A stretch of DNA of 64,000 bases, from contig CM082592.2 of the NCBI GenBank assembly GCA_040954595.2, positions 10,044,001-10,108,000 on the forward strand. The letters are read 5' to 3'. A program made the translations under genes and the position numbers. This stretch comes from Balanoglossus misakiensis. Lineage: Eukaryota > Hemichordata. Shown piece by piece: positions 1 to 13,300 of this stretch (position 1 is the stretch's first letter; every line of letters begins with the position of its first letter). The notes below the pieces were generated by a model. That model saw only the letters and a program-made list of their open reading frames with translations, searched no databases and had not been told where the DNA came from.

Positions 1-295
1 ATGAGTAACACCCAACCACGGTTGTGACCCAACTGACCGCTAAACTTCCTGCATACAGATTCCATTACCATTGGCTCAGACCATGAATTCCAGGGGTCTC
101 ATTAAAACTGAACTAAAAGTGTCACCTCAAAAATAAAGCCACCAGTCATTTCCTGTCCACAGTCACTCTTCTGTGAAAACTACATCTAAAGTTTAATATT
201 TTGCTTGTACATTGTAGACTGCTGATTCTAGAAAGTTTTCTGAAGAAGTTGCCTGTCACTCAAATTTTTATTTTTTAAAGCAGTATAATTTCGCC
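1..295 (+). other. 5' flank and probable 5' UTR of the LRRC14-like gene
   Basis: No coding sequence is recognised here. A pyrimidine/T-rich run ending in AAAG at 271-280 looks like a 3' splice site. The ATG at 296 would then lie 15 bases into an exon whose upstream non-coding exon is left of it or outside the window. Confidence 0.35.
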
Positions 296-2232
296 ATGGC
301 CTGCGTGGAAGATCTAGCCGACATTGACCCCCACGACTTAGACGATGTGCCGTCCCTTGGAGTGACATGTCCCCTGCCACTGGTCGACATCTGTGCCACT
401 GCCATCGTACCCAACCTCAGTGCTGTGAAGGAGGCCCTGCACAACACTCCACGAGAGGTCAACTTTAATTTTCTGCGAATGGCCATCCTCAACGAACACT
501 TTGATTCTGTCAAATACCTCCTCGTCCACTGGCCCTACACCTTACTGGATTTCAAGTGTCTGTTGCATGGTTATAGTGTGGTCCCATTTGCAAATTTGTT
601 CTCTGGCGAGAGGAATAATCTACCTGTCAAGTTAACGTCAGCGATAGCCGATTGGTTGCCAGAAATGCTGGAGAGTTCTAATATTCAGTGTTTAGACATT
701 TCTTGCCTTGACACAGGTATGTATAATCAGGTAGTATACACTTTGCACCAATGTACAGTAGTGTCTATGTGTGTAAAATCTATCAATAAGTTTGCTCGAA
801 GGAATGATACTGTATTCCTCAATATCCCTTATAAATCATGTTGCTCTCTTCTTTACAGACCAGGTAGGGACCACAAAGTTTGCACAGGCCAGTATAGAGT
901 CACTTGGAATCGACCCAGATGATGTGGAACTGTTGGTTGGACAGATACTTTGTCACCAAGTGCCATTTCTAAACCCTCCCTCTGGTAGGTACACCTGGCA
1001 ACCACAATACCAGATCTATATTTTCCCGTGGCTATCAGACACGGAAAGCATTAGTTTACCAGAAGATGAAGACTTCACTTGGCATGCTTATATCATATGT
1101 TCTACTGGTATACAGTGGTCAGTTCACATAGCCAGAAACTGGTGTTATATTTTACCCTTGACACATCTTTCTACCATTATCTATTTTGTTTGCAGGTAAG
1201 ACTATCAAGGTATACATGTGTTGTACAACAGACAGATTTGCGTCAGAGTGGCATGCCTTCACTTTGGTGGATGCCTTGACTGTCAAGAGTCTAGCACCCA
1301 TCAGTTTGCATTGTAGAGGTCTTATCATGACGGAAAGTGATCTGCCAACTGTTGTCAAGTATGTGGAACCTAAGGTAAGAACTTGCCACTTGTGTTGTTT
1401 AGGAAATCTAAAATTGGATTGGTATATAAGGTCCTAAAATCAGGTATTTGGAAGTTTGTAACATTTGTAACATCATGTTGTATTTTTCTGGTTTTAGATG
1501 GTGAGTCACTTGGAAATTGACAACTGTATAGACTTGCCACAGATCTACAACACAGTGCTCAGCCTCTACTATCTTCAGTCTCTGGATCTTCCCGATTTTG
1601 GCGACTCACCCATCGACACGTTAGCCGCGATGCTGCGGACACTGCCATATCTGAAGCGGCTGAATCTGATGAACACTCCGCTGACGTCACTGGTGCAGAG
1701 GTTGCTGGATGGCATCCAGCGCCCCCTAGAGGAGCTGAATCTTAGTAACTGCAGGCTGGAGGCTGCCGACTTCAACTACCTGGCCAAGTCCCACCACACC
1801 GAGGCTCTGAAGCACTTGGACATTGGGAGCCAGAGGCTGGACTTGCACTTTGGCGCCTTCATCAATTTCCTGCAGAAAATCTCAGGGAGGCTGGTGCACC
1901 TGTTTGCGTTCGACGGCCACTTGTCCGAGAGCCAGATCATCACACTGATCAACACATGCAAGTTCCCGGTCCTGCGTCACTGGGTGTTGGTCGGCTGCAA
2001 GCTCTTCTACCACTCCTATCTGAATATCATCACTCACCTGGCCGCACTCCCCAGAATACAACACGTGTCCTTCTCGCTACCTCAGGGCATGCAGGTGTCA
2101 AATTGGACTGGTCCTCACGAAGAATGGAAGGAAGCTGCCAACCACTTCAGAGAAGAGATCAGAATGATAGTCCAAGACACGTGCATGGCTTTTGATAGGC
2201 CACGATTCACAGTCGAAATTGCCAGGTTTTGA
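296..2232 (+). CDS. LRRC14: LRRC14/PRAME-family leucine-rich repeat protein
   Basis: Four coding exons (296-716, 859-984, 1196-1374, 1498-2232) with GT-AG introns join in phase to give 486 residues, close to vertebrate LRRC14 (about 490). The start is the first ATG of the frame, in a good context (GCCATGG). Residues about 40-75 carry the LRRC14 N-terminal segment (LLVHWPYTLLDFKCLL), and the last exon encodes leucine-rich repeats (PLEELNLSNCRLEAADFNYL, ALKHLDIGSQRL). In vertebrates this family includes LRRC14, reported to act on IKK/NF-kB signalling, and PRAME, a cullin-2 substrate receptor. Which role applies here cannot be read from the sequence. The gene converges on DRC2. Orthology is inferred from motif order and length. 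Confidence 0.85.
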
Positions 2233-3343
2233 CCATATCACCCTGTTAGAGTAGTTTGAATCACAGTATTGTCTTTTGGGTATCGTGTTTGCATGCTGTA
2301 GGGTAATTTTTCCAGACGTATGCAGTTTTCCCAAATGACTTTCTGTGATCACAGATGACTTTTGTTTACATACGAGAACTCAGAGTGTATTTTTCGTTGC
2401 TTGCTGGTCATTTCCCAGTAAAGCAGAAATGAGCACTGCCAAACACAGGTGTCCAACGTCCAAACCGCATGTTATTTTTTTTGCGTGCATTTTTTTCAGG
2501 AGAAAACTTTGCAGAGTGTTTAATCTATTTATTTGACTTGAGGTTTATTATGACAAAACTGCCATATACTTTACTGTAGGCTGAAATCAAAGACTGAAGC
2601 AACCTTCATGCCAAAATTAAAGTTTAAACTTGTTACAGGTCTGACACAGCATATCTTTTATGGTGCTATAGAATGAGTATCTGTAGTTCATATTTGTGAG
2701 AGACAATCAAGAAAGCGATTTTGAATTGCAGAGAGCTGAGCCAACTTTCTCGATACGACAAACCTTTTCCCACACAGGGTACACTATAGTATTTTCAAAG
2801 AACACTACCACTATCAAGAGATGAGTTTTATTTTTTGTCAGGCTTCTGATATGTTTTTTGATTTCCTTTCAATCGACTAGCTGAATTGATGGATGGCTAA
2901 GATTGGTAACTAGGGAGCCATTTAGCAACACGGGTGAACACCAAGGAATTTTAATTAAGTTTTTCAAAAGCAGGTGGTTGTTTGTGTGTTTAAATGAATT
3001 TCAGGAAAACCAGCACAGCAGGACAGTAGAATAAACTTATACTTTGTGTGATTTTAAGATCTCCAATTCACTTGGGCATTGCAAGTTAACACTGAGCTTG
3101 TGCTTTGAATTGAAAGTTGCTACAGCGAAATAGACAGAAAATAACTTATATAACATTGTTTTAATGGATTGTTTATACATGACTAACACTATATCATGTT
3201 TGGTACAAAGATTTATTTATAAGTACACTTTAGAATATTTATAAAACTTGAAACAACTATGTATGATGTTTAACCTAAGGCATTAAAATGTACATGTACA
3301 TAATTTATGCTTTATGTATGACACATCTACTTTGTACAATAAA
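2233..3343 (+). other. 3' UTR of the LRRC14-like gene with poly(A) signal
   Basis: About 1.1 kb of AT-rich non-coding DNA follows the stop. The best poly(A) signal is AATAAA at 3338-3343. On the other strand, TTTATT at 3212-3217 could end the convergent DRC2 transcript, in which case the two 3' UTRs overlap. No other gene is seen here. Confidence 0.55.
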
Positions 3344-3638
3344 ACATTTGACTTCGACAACTTTGGTCAATATTTTCACAAAAATCAAGATGCTTTTTTT
3401 TACACACTGCACTTGATTTTGTTACGCTGATGTTGGAATTGGTTTCTGAAAAGTTTGTCAGATGAAATTCAACATCTGCTGTGCTCACATGAAAGATGTC
3501 CATTCATTCATAAGTTTAGAAAAGCATAAGTCTCTTCCATTTTGCAGAGTATGTCCTGTTAATATTATTTACACAGAGACATGCAATCTGTCTCCTCAAC
3601 ATCAAAGCAAAAACTTGATGGCAATATTTCCCATCTCC

Positions 3639-6230
3639 TCAATGAAGGATGTGCTTGACAACATGAGCAGCTTCAACAACAGTCTGGGTGGGTCTCCTGA
3701 TGCGTGGGTCAACCACTGGTACTGACAGCCTACAAAAATACAACCAGAAAATAATAAGCTTGGCTAAAGAAAAGACCAAGGAATACTCACACAAATGCAA
3801 GCTTTTTGAAACATATACATCACTGAAATTACTCAAGTGAAATAATCAAGCAGTACTTACTGTACATTTGTCTTTTCATTGACAACAAACAATGGATTAT
3901 TCTGGCTAAGGATCTCGTCATTCACAGAGATGCCATCCAAATACTGCTTGAGGACAGTTCTCAGCTGTTGGTTCTCCTGCAGTAGCATGCTCTTCTCCTT
4001 GTCCATGGCCACTTTGTCCAGCAGAACTTTGTTGAATCTCTTCCAGAAATTCTCTAATGCAGTGTAGTCATGCATGACCTACAGGCAAAAGGGAAAACAT
4101 TATTATAGAACATGTTTGTGTATATCGTATACGACATGTTTGGACAGCATCTCCTTGACATGGCATGGGGAGTGTACACACAGCGCCACCAATAGGTGAA
4201 ACTTGAAAAAACTGAATGCACAGTACATGTACTACAGTTTGTGACATTTTTGATGATTAGGATAACTTGCCTCAGCTAATGGTTCAGCTGGTTGTTCTTG
4301 TACAGCAGCTTCAACATCCTCTGTTTCTTCCTTTGTCAAGGATGAAGCGTAAAAAGGTAAGACTTTCTCTTCCTCTGTCTCCAGTTTACGACACTGCTCT
4401 GCCAACTTCAAGATCCTATCCCCCTGTGTGATAAATTGACAACATATGATTAGCAGGACTGGTGAAGTTGCATCATATTCTGGTAGGCTGGAGCCCACAT
4501 GAAGGGATTGGAATGCAAGTGTCAACTATGTAGTTTTGAACAATACAGATTGCAAGTACCTTTTCTTTCTTTTTCTGTAATTCTTTGATGGCAGAATTAC
4601 TCTGCAGTGTCAGTTTGGTTAGCCTGCTTCTCTCGTTGGATCTAAACTCATTCATCTGCCTCTTCAGTTCCTGGAAATGCACTGAGATATATTCCTTCTC
4701 TTCTCTCAGTTCTCGGTTCCTCTCCTCGCTTTCCCTGGTGTTCTGTGCCATCTTGGCTTTCAACTGAGCCATCGTATCCTGCAGTGAACAGACACATAGC
4801 ATTAACATTTTGTACTGCAAATTGTTTTGAACTATCTCAGTGTGATGGCTTGGTTGAATCACACTTCTTTAAAAGTATATGTACAGTTGGATCCAAACAC
4901 AAAGGAATAAAGGTGGTAAAGGGATGATTCCAATATCTGCACTTACTGATATCCTCTGCAACTTTCTCATCTGTGTTTCAATTTCTTTAGCACTCTTCTC
5001 ATCTTTGGCTTTGAGACTTTCAAACGCCTGTTTCCTCTCCTCCGTTGTCTCATTGTAATTCTTCAACGCTTGCTGGAACTGCTTCCACAGGTCCTCCACT
5101 TGTGTCTCAAGTTGAATTCTCAGGGCATGTTTTTCTTCTAAATTCTGTGGAATCACAAAAAGGTTGATGACTATTTTGTTTGGTATGGCTGAACTTCATG
5201 ATCCCCAGTTAAGATACGACTACCAACTATTTGTGAACAGCTCACACTTACCTTGTTTTTAATTTCATCTCTGAGGCTCTGGAATTCCTGGCGGGCTTCA
5301 TTCTCCCTATCTGTAAAGTTTTGATCCATTGCAAACATGATATCTTGCAGATCATTCATTTCTCTTTTGAACTGATCGATGATGAGCGCCCTCTCTGAGT
5401 CAAATTCATTCCTCAGTATTTCCAACTCTTCATCATATTCTGTCTGCAGGATGTCAAGTCTTTGCTTCTGTAAATCTGCAATGGCAAATATAAAACATCA
5501 AGTTAGCACTACAGCAGCTTGCATTCGAGAGTCACTGAGTTGCTTGAGCGAATGTTTAAAATTGGTTTTCTGCACAATCCTGGTCTCTTTCAATACTCAC
5601 CTATGAGACTATCGACATTCTGTAGATGGCTCCTCAATGCCATTGAATATTGTTCTTCAGCTTCGGCCAAATCTTTAGCCAATGACTTAATTACACTGTC
5701 TTTTCTATCTACGACTCTTTCAAATGTCTGACTGAGAACTTCAATGTCCTTCTTCAGTTCCTTTGACTTGGCAGTTCTCATTATTGTACGCCATTGGTTG
5801 TTCAGTTTGTTAGAGTTGAACCTGGAGTTTTTCTCTTCCTTGGCTAATTTGTCCTGTCAACGGTGATGAGAATATGACAGTTATACAGTGTTGAATTTTT
5901 ACCAGTTTTATACCAAGTGCTAGATTTGATTTGTTTTATATAGAAGCATGTTGTTTGCTGCTGGGCCAGGCAAGCATGGGGACATGTCTACACTTCAATC
6001 CACTTAAAGGTAGTTTGAGAGACTATAGTTTAAGAGAATAACCATTGACTTGGTCAGTCTACCAAATTTACCTTTAAAAATTGTGTCAGCATGTCTTCCT
6101 TCTTCTTCTTCATCTCCTCCTCAGCAAGCTGCTTCTGTTCCATGTACAGGATTCTCTCTTCCTCGGTCATTTTGGCTAGTTTACCCTTCTTGCCAGACTT
6201 CTTTGCTGCCTTTTTCTTTTTGGGAGCCAT
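3639..6230 (-). CDS. CCDC65: Dynein regulatory complex subunit 2 (DRC2/CCDC65)
   Basis: Eight exons on the minus strand (6230-6072, 5853-5601, 5475-5252, 5144-4947, 4778-4560, 4423-4271, 4078-3861, 3729-3639) join in phase to 504 residues, close to human CCDC65 (484). Family landmarks appear in order: a lysine-rich N terminus, then [73 protein letters not shown] and [10 protein letters not shown]. Nearly the whole protein is predicted coiled coil. DRC2 pairs with DRC1 to form the base of the nexin-dynein regulatory complex on axonemal doublets and is needed for regulated ciliary and flagellar beating. Intron 6 uses a GC donor (GAG|GCAAGT), which restores the expected LAE-VMHDY junction. It is head-to-head with ASPDH. 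Confidence 0.95.
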
Positions 6231-6891
6231 GGCTATAAAATATTATTGATAGTTACCAAAATTTATGAGTTGTGTCTGAGAGTGAAACAGACGATATCGT
6301 CAACCTGAAGGTCGATCTGATGCGAATGTTTATTATCGATTGAGTACCGTAATATTCTCCGCATAAATGGCAAAAACCATGTCCACATTTTAAAGGTCTT
6401 CATAAAATGTTTTAAAAGTAAATAATCCACCTACCTGCACAATTTCAACTGCTAAATACGACCACAAATACGCAGGTAAACAAAATACTCTGCAGTCTGA
6501 CGTGCAGAGTTTTGCTTGTAACTCTTAGCAACGAAATAACGCATGCGCAGATTTATCCTCGTCCACACTTAAAATCTTTATGACTACACTTGACTGTTCC
6601 GTTATTAACGCAACCCATAAAACAAATTTACAATAACAAAAAGCTTGGTTATCAATAGAAGATACTATTGATCTCCAATTATGAGGTCTGTTACTTGATA
6701 CTCACGTCACAAATGGTATAAACTTGTCCACATAACTCTTCGTGAACCCAGGCCCGTGAAAGAGGATTTATGACGTCACGTTGGTGTGGCCAGAGGATTT
6801 CCCCAAGTGTGTGTAGCTTTCCGAGGATTCCCTTTTGAGTTTCAGTCACACATCATTGTTTCTAATCGCGCGTACCATTGACAAAATAAAA
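6231..6891. promoter_or_regulatory. Shared head-to-head promoter region of DRC2 and ASPDH
   Basis: 660 bases separate the two divergent ATGs. The region holds a near-consensus RFX X-box (GTAACT-CTT-AGCAAC, 6518-6532, one mismatch) and an NRF1-like palindrome (CGCATGCGCA, 6540-6549). Such sites are typical of ciliary and housekeeping promoters respectively. Transcription starts are not known, and some of this must be 5' UTR. Confidence 0.55.
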
Positions 6892-8693
<1,802 letters not shown>

Positions 8694-10356
8694 CGACAGA
8701 CATATGAACATAGCTTAACTTGGTGAAGAATTTGGTGCTAATCTTGTGACAATTTTGATCCGATGTTCTAATTTGGTGCTGGGTGGGAGGTGCATATTTT
8801 TATTAGTAGAGAGAGTGGAAAAAAATAGTGACATTTCCACTGATCCACACATATTCTGATACAGATGTTTCCCTCAAGTAACAAAGAAATAACACAGTGA
8901 CAATTACACTTGGAAGGAATCAAAATACTTTATTGCTTGTGATTAACTTCTTTCCCATAATCATATAGCTTTGATTAAGCCTCCTGCTGCACCCCTTTCA
9001 TAAAACTTAAATGAAAAAAAAGGTGGAAAATGCAAAAAAGATACATGTAAAAGATAAACTGTACAACCACTACATAAACCTAAACACTGTTTGCTTAAAA
9101 TAAACTATGCTGTGTATACTTAGTCTAAATATTTTCAAATAGCAGCAAGCCTTGTAAATAGTACTGAAATCACTTATGGCAGAAATTAATGCCTGAACGA
9201 CCGTGTTGGGGTATTTGCATGTTTCCAGGAAAATACCAATGTTTTTTTAATTGGTGGGAAATATTGATTCAGTTCTGGAAAGATACAAAAGTGGGAATTA
9301 ACAAAACTTCAGGTAATTTCTGTGTGATGACTCTATTCTCTAGTGGACAGTTCTTGTTTGGTGCATACTTGATCTATTATGGTGAATACACTGTTATTAA
9401 TTGATATTTTCTATATTCTGCTGTTTTCCAAACTGTTGCTCTTGCTAAGATACAGTGGGCATTGTCATATAAACATCTCAACATACAATTTTTACATTCA
9501 AAAATTATTTAAAAAAACGTCTTAAAACTGAAACAATCCTATTTGAAAAATATATTGGAATAAAGCAATAACAGAAAAATTTGTGATTTTTCGCAATACA
9601 ATTCATTTTTTCTTGGGCTATTTCTCAAGTCAACAAATGGGCCTTGAAGACACCAGTTCACATTTCAAAAAGCATATATAGTTTATGATTATGTATTTTT
9701 TCCTACCCCGTAATACAAACCCTCTGATGTTTAACTTGTGAGATTGTAACATTTTTGCAGTGGGAGAAATGAGGAATTGGTTTTATTTTTAATACTGTAA
9801 TAAAATTCATTTTGTAGAATCATAAAGAGTTTGCGTGATATCTTGTTACTTCCATACTGCCCTGTGGTAGAAGTTGGAGTCACATCTGTTTGAGATCAAT
9901 TCAATGGTACCCTTCACCAACTCAGACTTAGCTCTACTAAGAAACAGAAATCACGTTATTTCATCTATGATTCATCAAAACACATGCTGTAGCTGATAAA
10001 TTTTGATAGTGAGATAGCTTTCACATTCGGCAAGAGTATATGTTAGCCAGCTGTTGGCAGTTTTTTTTAAAGCAAGCAATACTTTGGTTAGAAAGATGTC
10101 GTTCTTTAAAAGCTAGATGTTGATTGGGTGACATTAATTTGTAACTTGATCAAAGCATGGAGAAAGCCAATCATAACCATCCTACTTTTACCAGTTGTTG
10201 CACATTTTTATGTACATTACAGAACATGTAATTGATGTAGCTATCAAGATTTCTGTGAGATTATTGATCATTGAATTATGATTAAATTTGCAGTGGCGAT
10301 TTGAATTATTTCTGCTAAATGTCTTGTGGAAAGATAAACAAGCAAGTTTTTATTCT
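8694..10356. other. Convergent 3' flanks of ASPDH and the SWAP70-like gene
   Basis: About 1.7 kb without a recognisable gene. A plus-strand AATAAA at 9099-9104 is a plausible ASPDH poly(A) signal. On the minus strand, AATAAA (TTTATT on plus, 10349-10354) lies only 3 bases after the SWAP70-like stop, so a signal further downstream may be used instead. Nothing else stands out. Confidence 0.4.
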
Positions 10357-13300
10357 TCACAGTTCAATAATGTCATCATCAACAGACTGCCTTACTTTGG
10401 TACTTTCACTTACTTCATCCTGGGGACTGGAGACATTTGTGTGATTATTTGGTATTTCTGGTTTGTCTATGGCCTCAGTGTTCACTGCATTACTCCCCTT
10501 TCCTGCAGAGTCTCCTGATGACTCGACAACTTCCGTGGCATCTCTTGTTTCGTTGACTGCATCATCAACGTGCTTGTCGGTGCTTGGCTTGGCATCTGTT
10601 GCTGCGACGACCTCGTCTCCTTTTCCCTCTTCCTGTTCTCCCGGTTTCTGGCTCCCCTCTTTGTCTTCGCTGTTGCTGCGACTGACTTTATCGGTACTCT
10701 GTTCATTTGCAGCAAAGCTCATCATTTTCAATTTCTTGAACTTGTCAGTAATTATATCAAACTCGTCTGGAGTGAATGCACCCAAGCCTCTGTGTGTTGG
10801 CAGAGCTGATATTTTGGGACCGATGGGTCTGGCTAGACCGACTGGCTTGGCTTCTCTGACCCTGGCTGCTTCCTCTTTTGCCCTTTGCACTTTCATCTGT
10901 TGGATCTCTAGATATCTCTGCTGGATCGATTCAGCCTCGGCAGCCATTTCTTCTTTGGCTGCTTCTGCCTGGTGCAGTTTCTGGGTGGCTGTCTGTAAAA
11001 AAAATGGTGGTAATGGATTTCACAGCTATTCCAAGAACAGACTACTAAATGACAAATTCAATAGTATAAATTACACATATTGATGGTAAATGTCTTACTG
11101 CAAGCTGTTGATCAGCAGCCTGTCTCTGCTGCTCCAGTAGTTCTAATTTCTTCTGCTCTTCCTCCAGTCTCTTGATATGTAGAAGTCTTTCTTCTTCAAC
11201 TTCTTCTCGTTTTAGTCTTTCAGAATGCAAAAGCTCTTCCTGTTGGGCTTTCAGTTTTTCCAACTCTTCACGTTTCTCCATTTCTTCTTCAAGTAACCTT
11301 GGTAACAAAACATTAGATTATACCTGATAATTTGTGACAATCTGTGTGATATAAACCAAAGCATTTCCAGCAAGTGACAGATCATATAAAGTATGATAAA
11401 TTTTCTGTCGATGCTCCTACCTTGCTTGAAGAGCTCTGACTATTTCTTCATCTTTTTTGGCTTGTCTCTCTTGTTCCAACAACTCCTGGGCTTGTCTGTA
11501 CAACTCTTCTAGTTCAGACATTCTCTTCTCTTCAGCTTCTCTCAGAGCTGCCATCTCCGCCACTCGGGCCTCAGCTTCTTCTCTGGCCTGCAGAAATTTA
11601 CAGAAATTAAAGCAAATTTCATTCTTTGATATTTTAAGGACTAGTGGGCTGCGTGATCAGGATGAAGACTAGTATGAAAAGAATGATACTGAGTTAGATA
11701 GGCCGAGTTCATAAAAACATGCATCCTAAAATATATAACTCACCTTCCTCTCTTCTTCAAGTTCTCGGAGTTGTCTTTCTCGTTCTTCATATTCTTCTTG
11801 CATTTTTCTCCGTTCCTCTTCCTTGGTCTGTCTTCTTGCCGTCCTTTCCTCTCTCCTTTTGATGAAAGCGGATTTCTGCGGTGAGACGTTAGTCTCTATA
11901 CTCTCCAACACATTCTCTACAGCTGTAATACCAAACAACAATAACAGGTACTGAAAAATCCGTTTTTATATGAAGTTCTTTTGATTTATTTTGTAATTAC
12001 ATATTAGAAAATACATTGGCATTATTGCAGAGGACAAAAGTGTTCTATCCCATTTCTTACCTTCCAGCCATTCTTGTTTGCTTTTTGGATCAGGAGCACT
12101 CATTTCATACCGGTGTTTGTCTCCTTTCATGGGTACGTTGCTTGCCAGATACATTCTGTTTCTATTACTGCCTTTATCAGGCAGTGACTGTAATCAAAAA
12201 CCAACAGTTTAGGGTTACCATCACTTCCCAAATCTTGCCAGCAAGTTCAGTGAATGCCTTCTATGTATGTGAAGTGTTTATCAGTATAGTGATGGATATT
12301 TTATATGTAAGCTGAAATGATATTTTACTTCAGAGATACACTGGACCAGATCAGATCCATGTGAATTGATACAATGTCTTGAACTTTGATCATGTTCTCT
12401 GGTTTGTCAGCACCTCGCAGAGTTCAACCTACCTCAACTTTCCAACCAGAGTCCAGCACAATGGTCCCTTTCTGAACATTCAAGTCCTTGCCTGTGTAGT
12501 AAGTCAGGCTTCCTGGTTTCAAAATGAACCACCTCTCTTTCCAGTTGGACATCACATGGCCTTTCTTGGCCATAAAACCCTGCAAGAAATCAAACAGTTT
12601 TCAGTACACCTAGACATGCAAAATTAAACACAGAAATACAGCTCATGTCAAAAAAACATCGGTACCTTTTTCACAACTTCATTTATAATTTCATCATAGA
12701 TGTCATCTATGGCTGCAGCAACACACGCTTCATCAATCCCAACAGCAAACTTGGTCTCCAGGCAGTGCAGAACTTGCCAGAAAGACATCAAAGGCAACCC
12801 TTTCCTAATTTCTTCAAAATCTTTCTCATTCCACCTTCTTCCCATCGCTATCACGACCTTCTCCAAAATGTACGCGACTTCCTCGTGATCCATTCTCAGT
12901 GGGAATGCGTCCGGTTCCGCTTGCCGATTGAACACCATCCACAGTTTATAGGCATTGTCATCCTGGAGTATTTTGTTTTGTCTGTCCATGTGGACCTTGG
13001 AGCACAGCATCCAACAGACGCTGAACATCTTGTCCAGGTCTAAGGCTGAACTTTGTGAGAAGAGTTCCATTTCCATGAATTTCTTGAATTCCTCAAAATT
13101 GAGAATCGTTTTCGATTCGCTGTACTGGTTTTCCAGTGCCTCCACTGACTGACGGATGTCTTTCACTCCTGTTGCGGTGCTTATGTTTGCCGTCACCACC
13201 TGGCAAGAGATATAAAATATATGTCTTAATTAATTACCCCTCAAACACCCCAAAAAACAATGTTGCTATCACACATACACACTTCAAACCATGATTGCCA

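Noticed and set aside
10463-11083. 206-codon plus-strand frame
   Set aside because: It is the antisense shadow of the last SWAP70-like exon.
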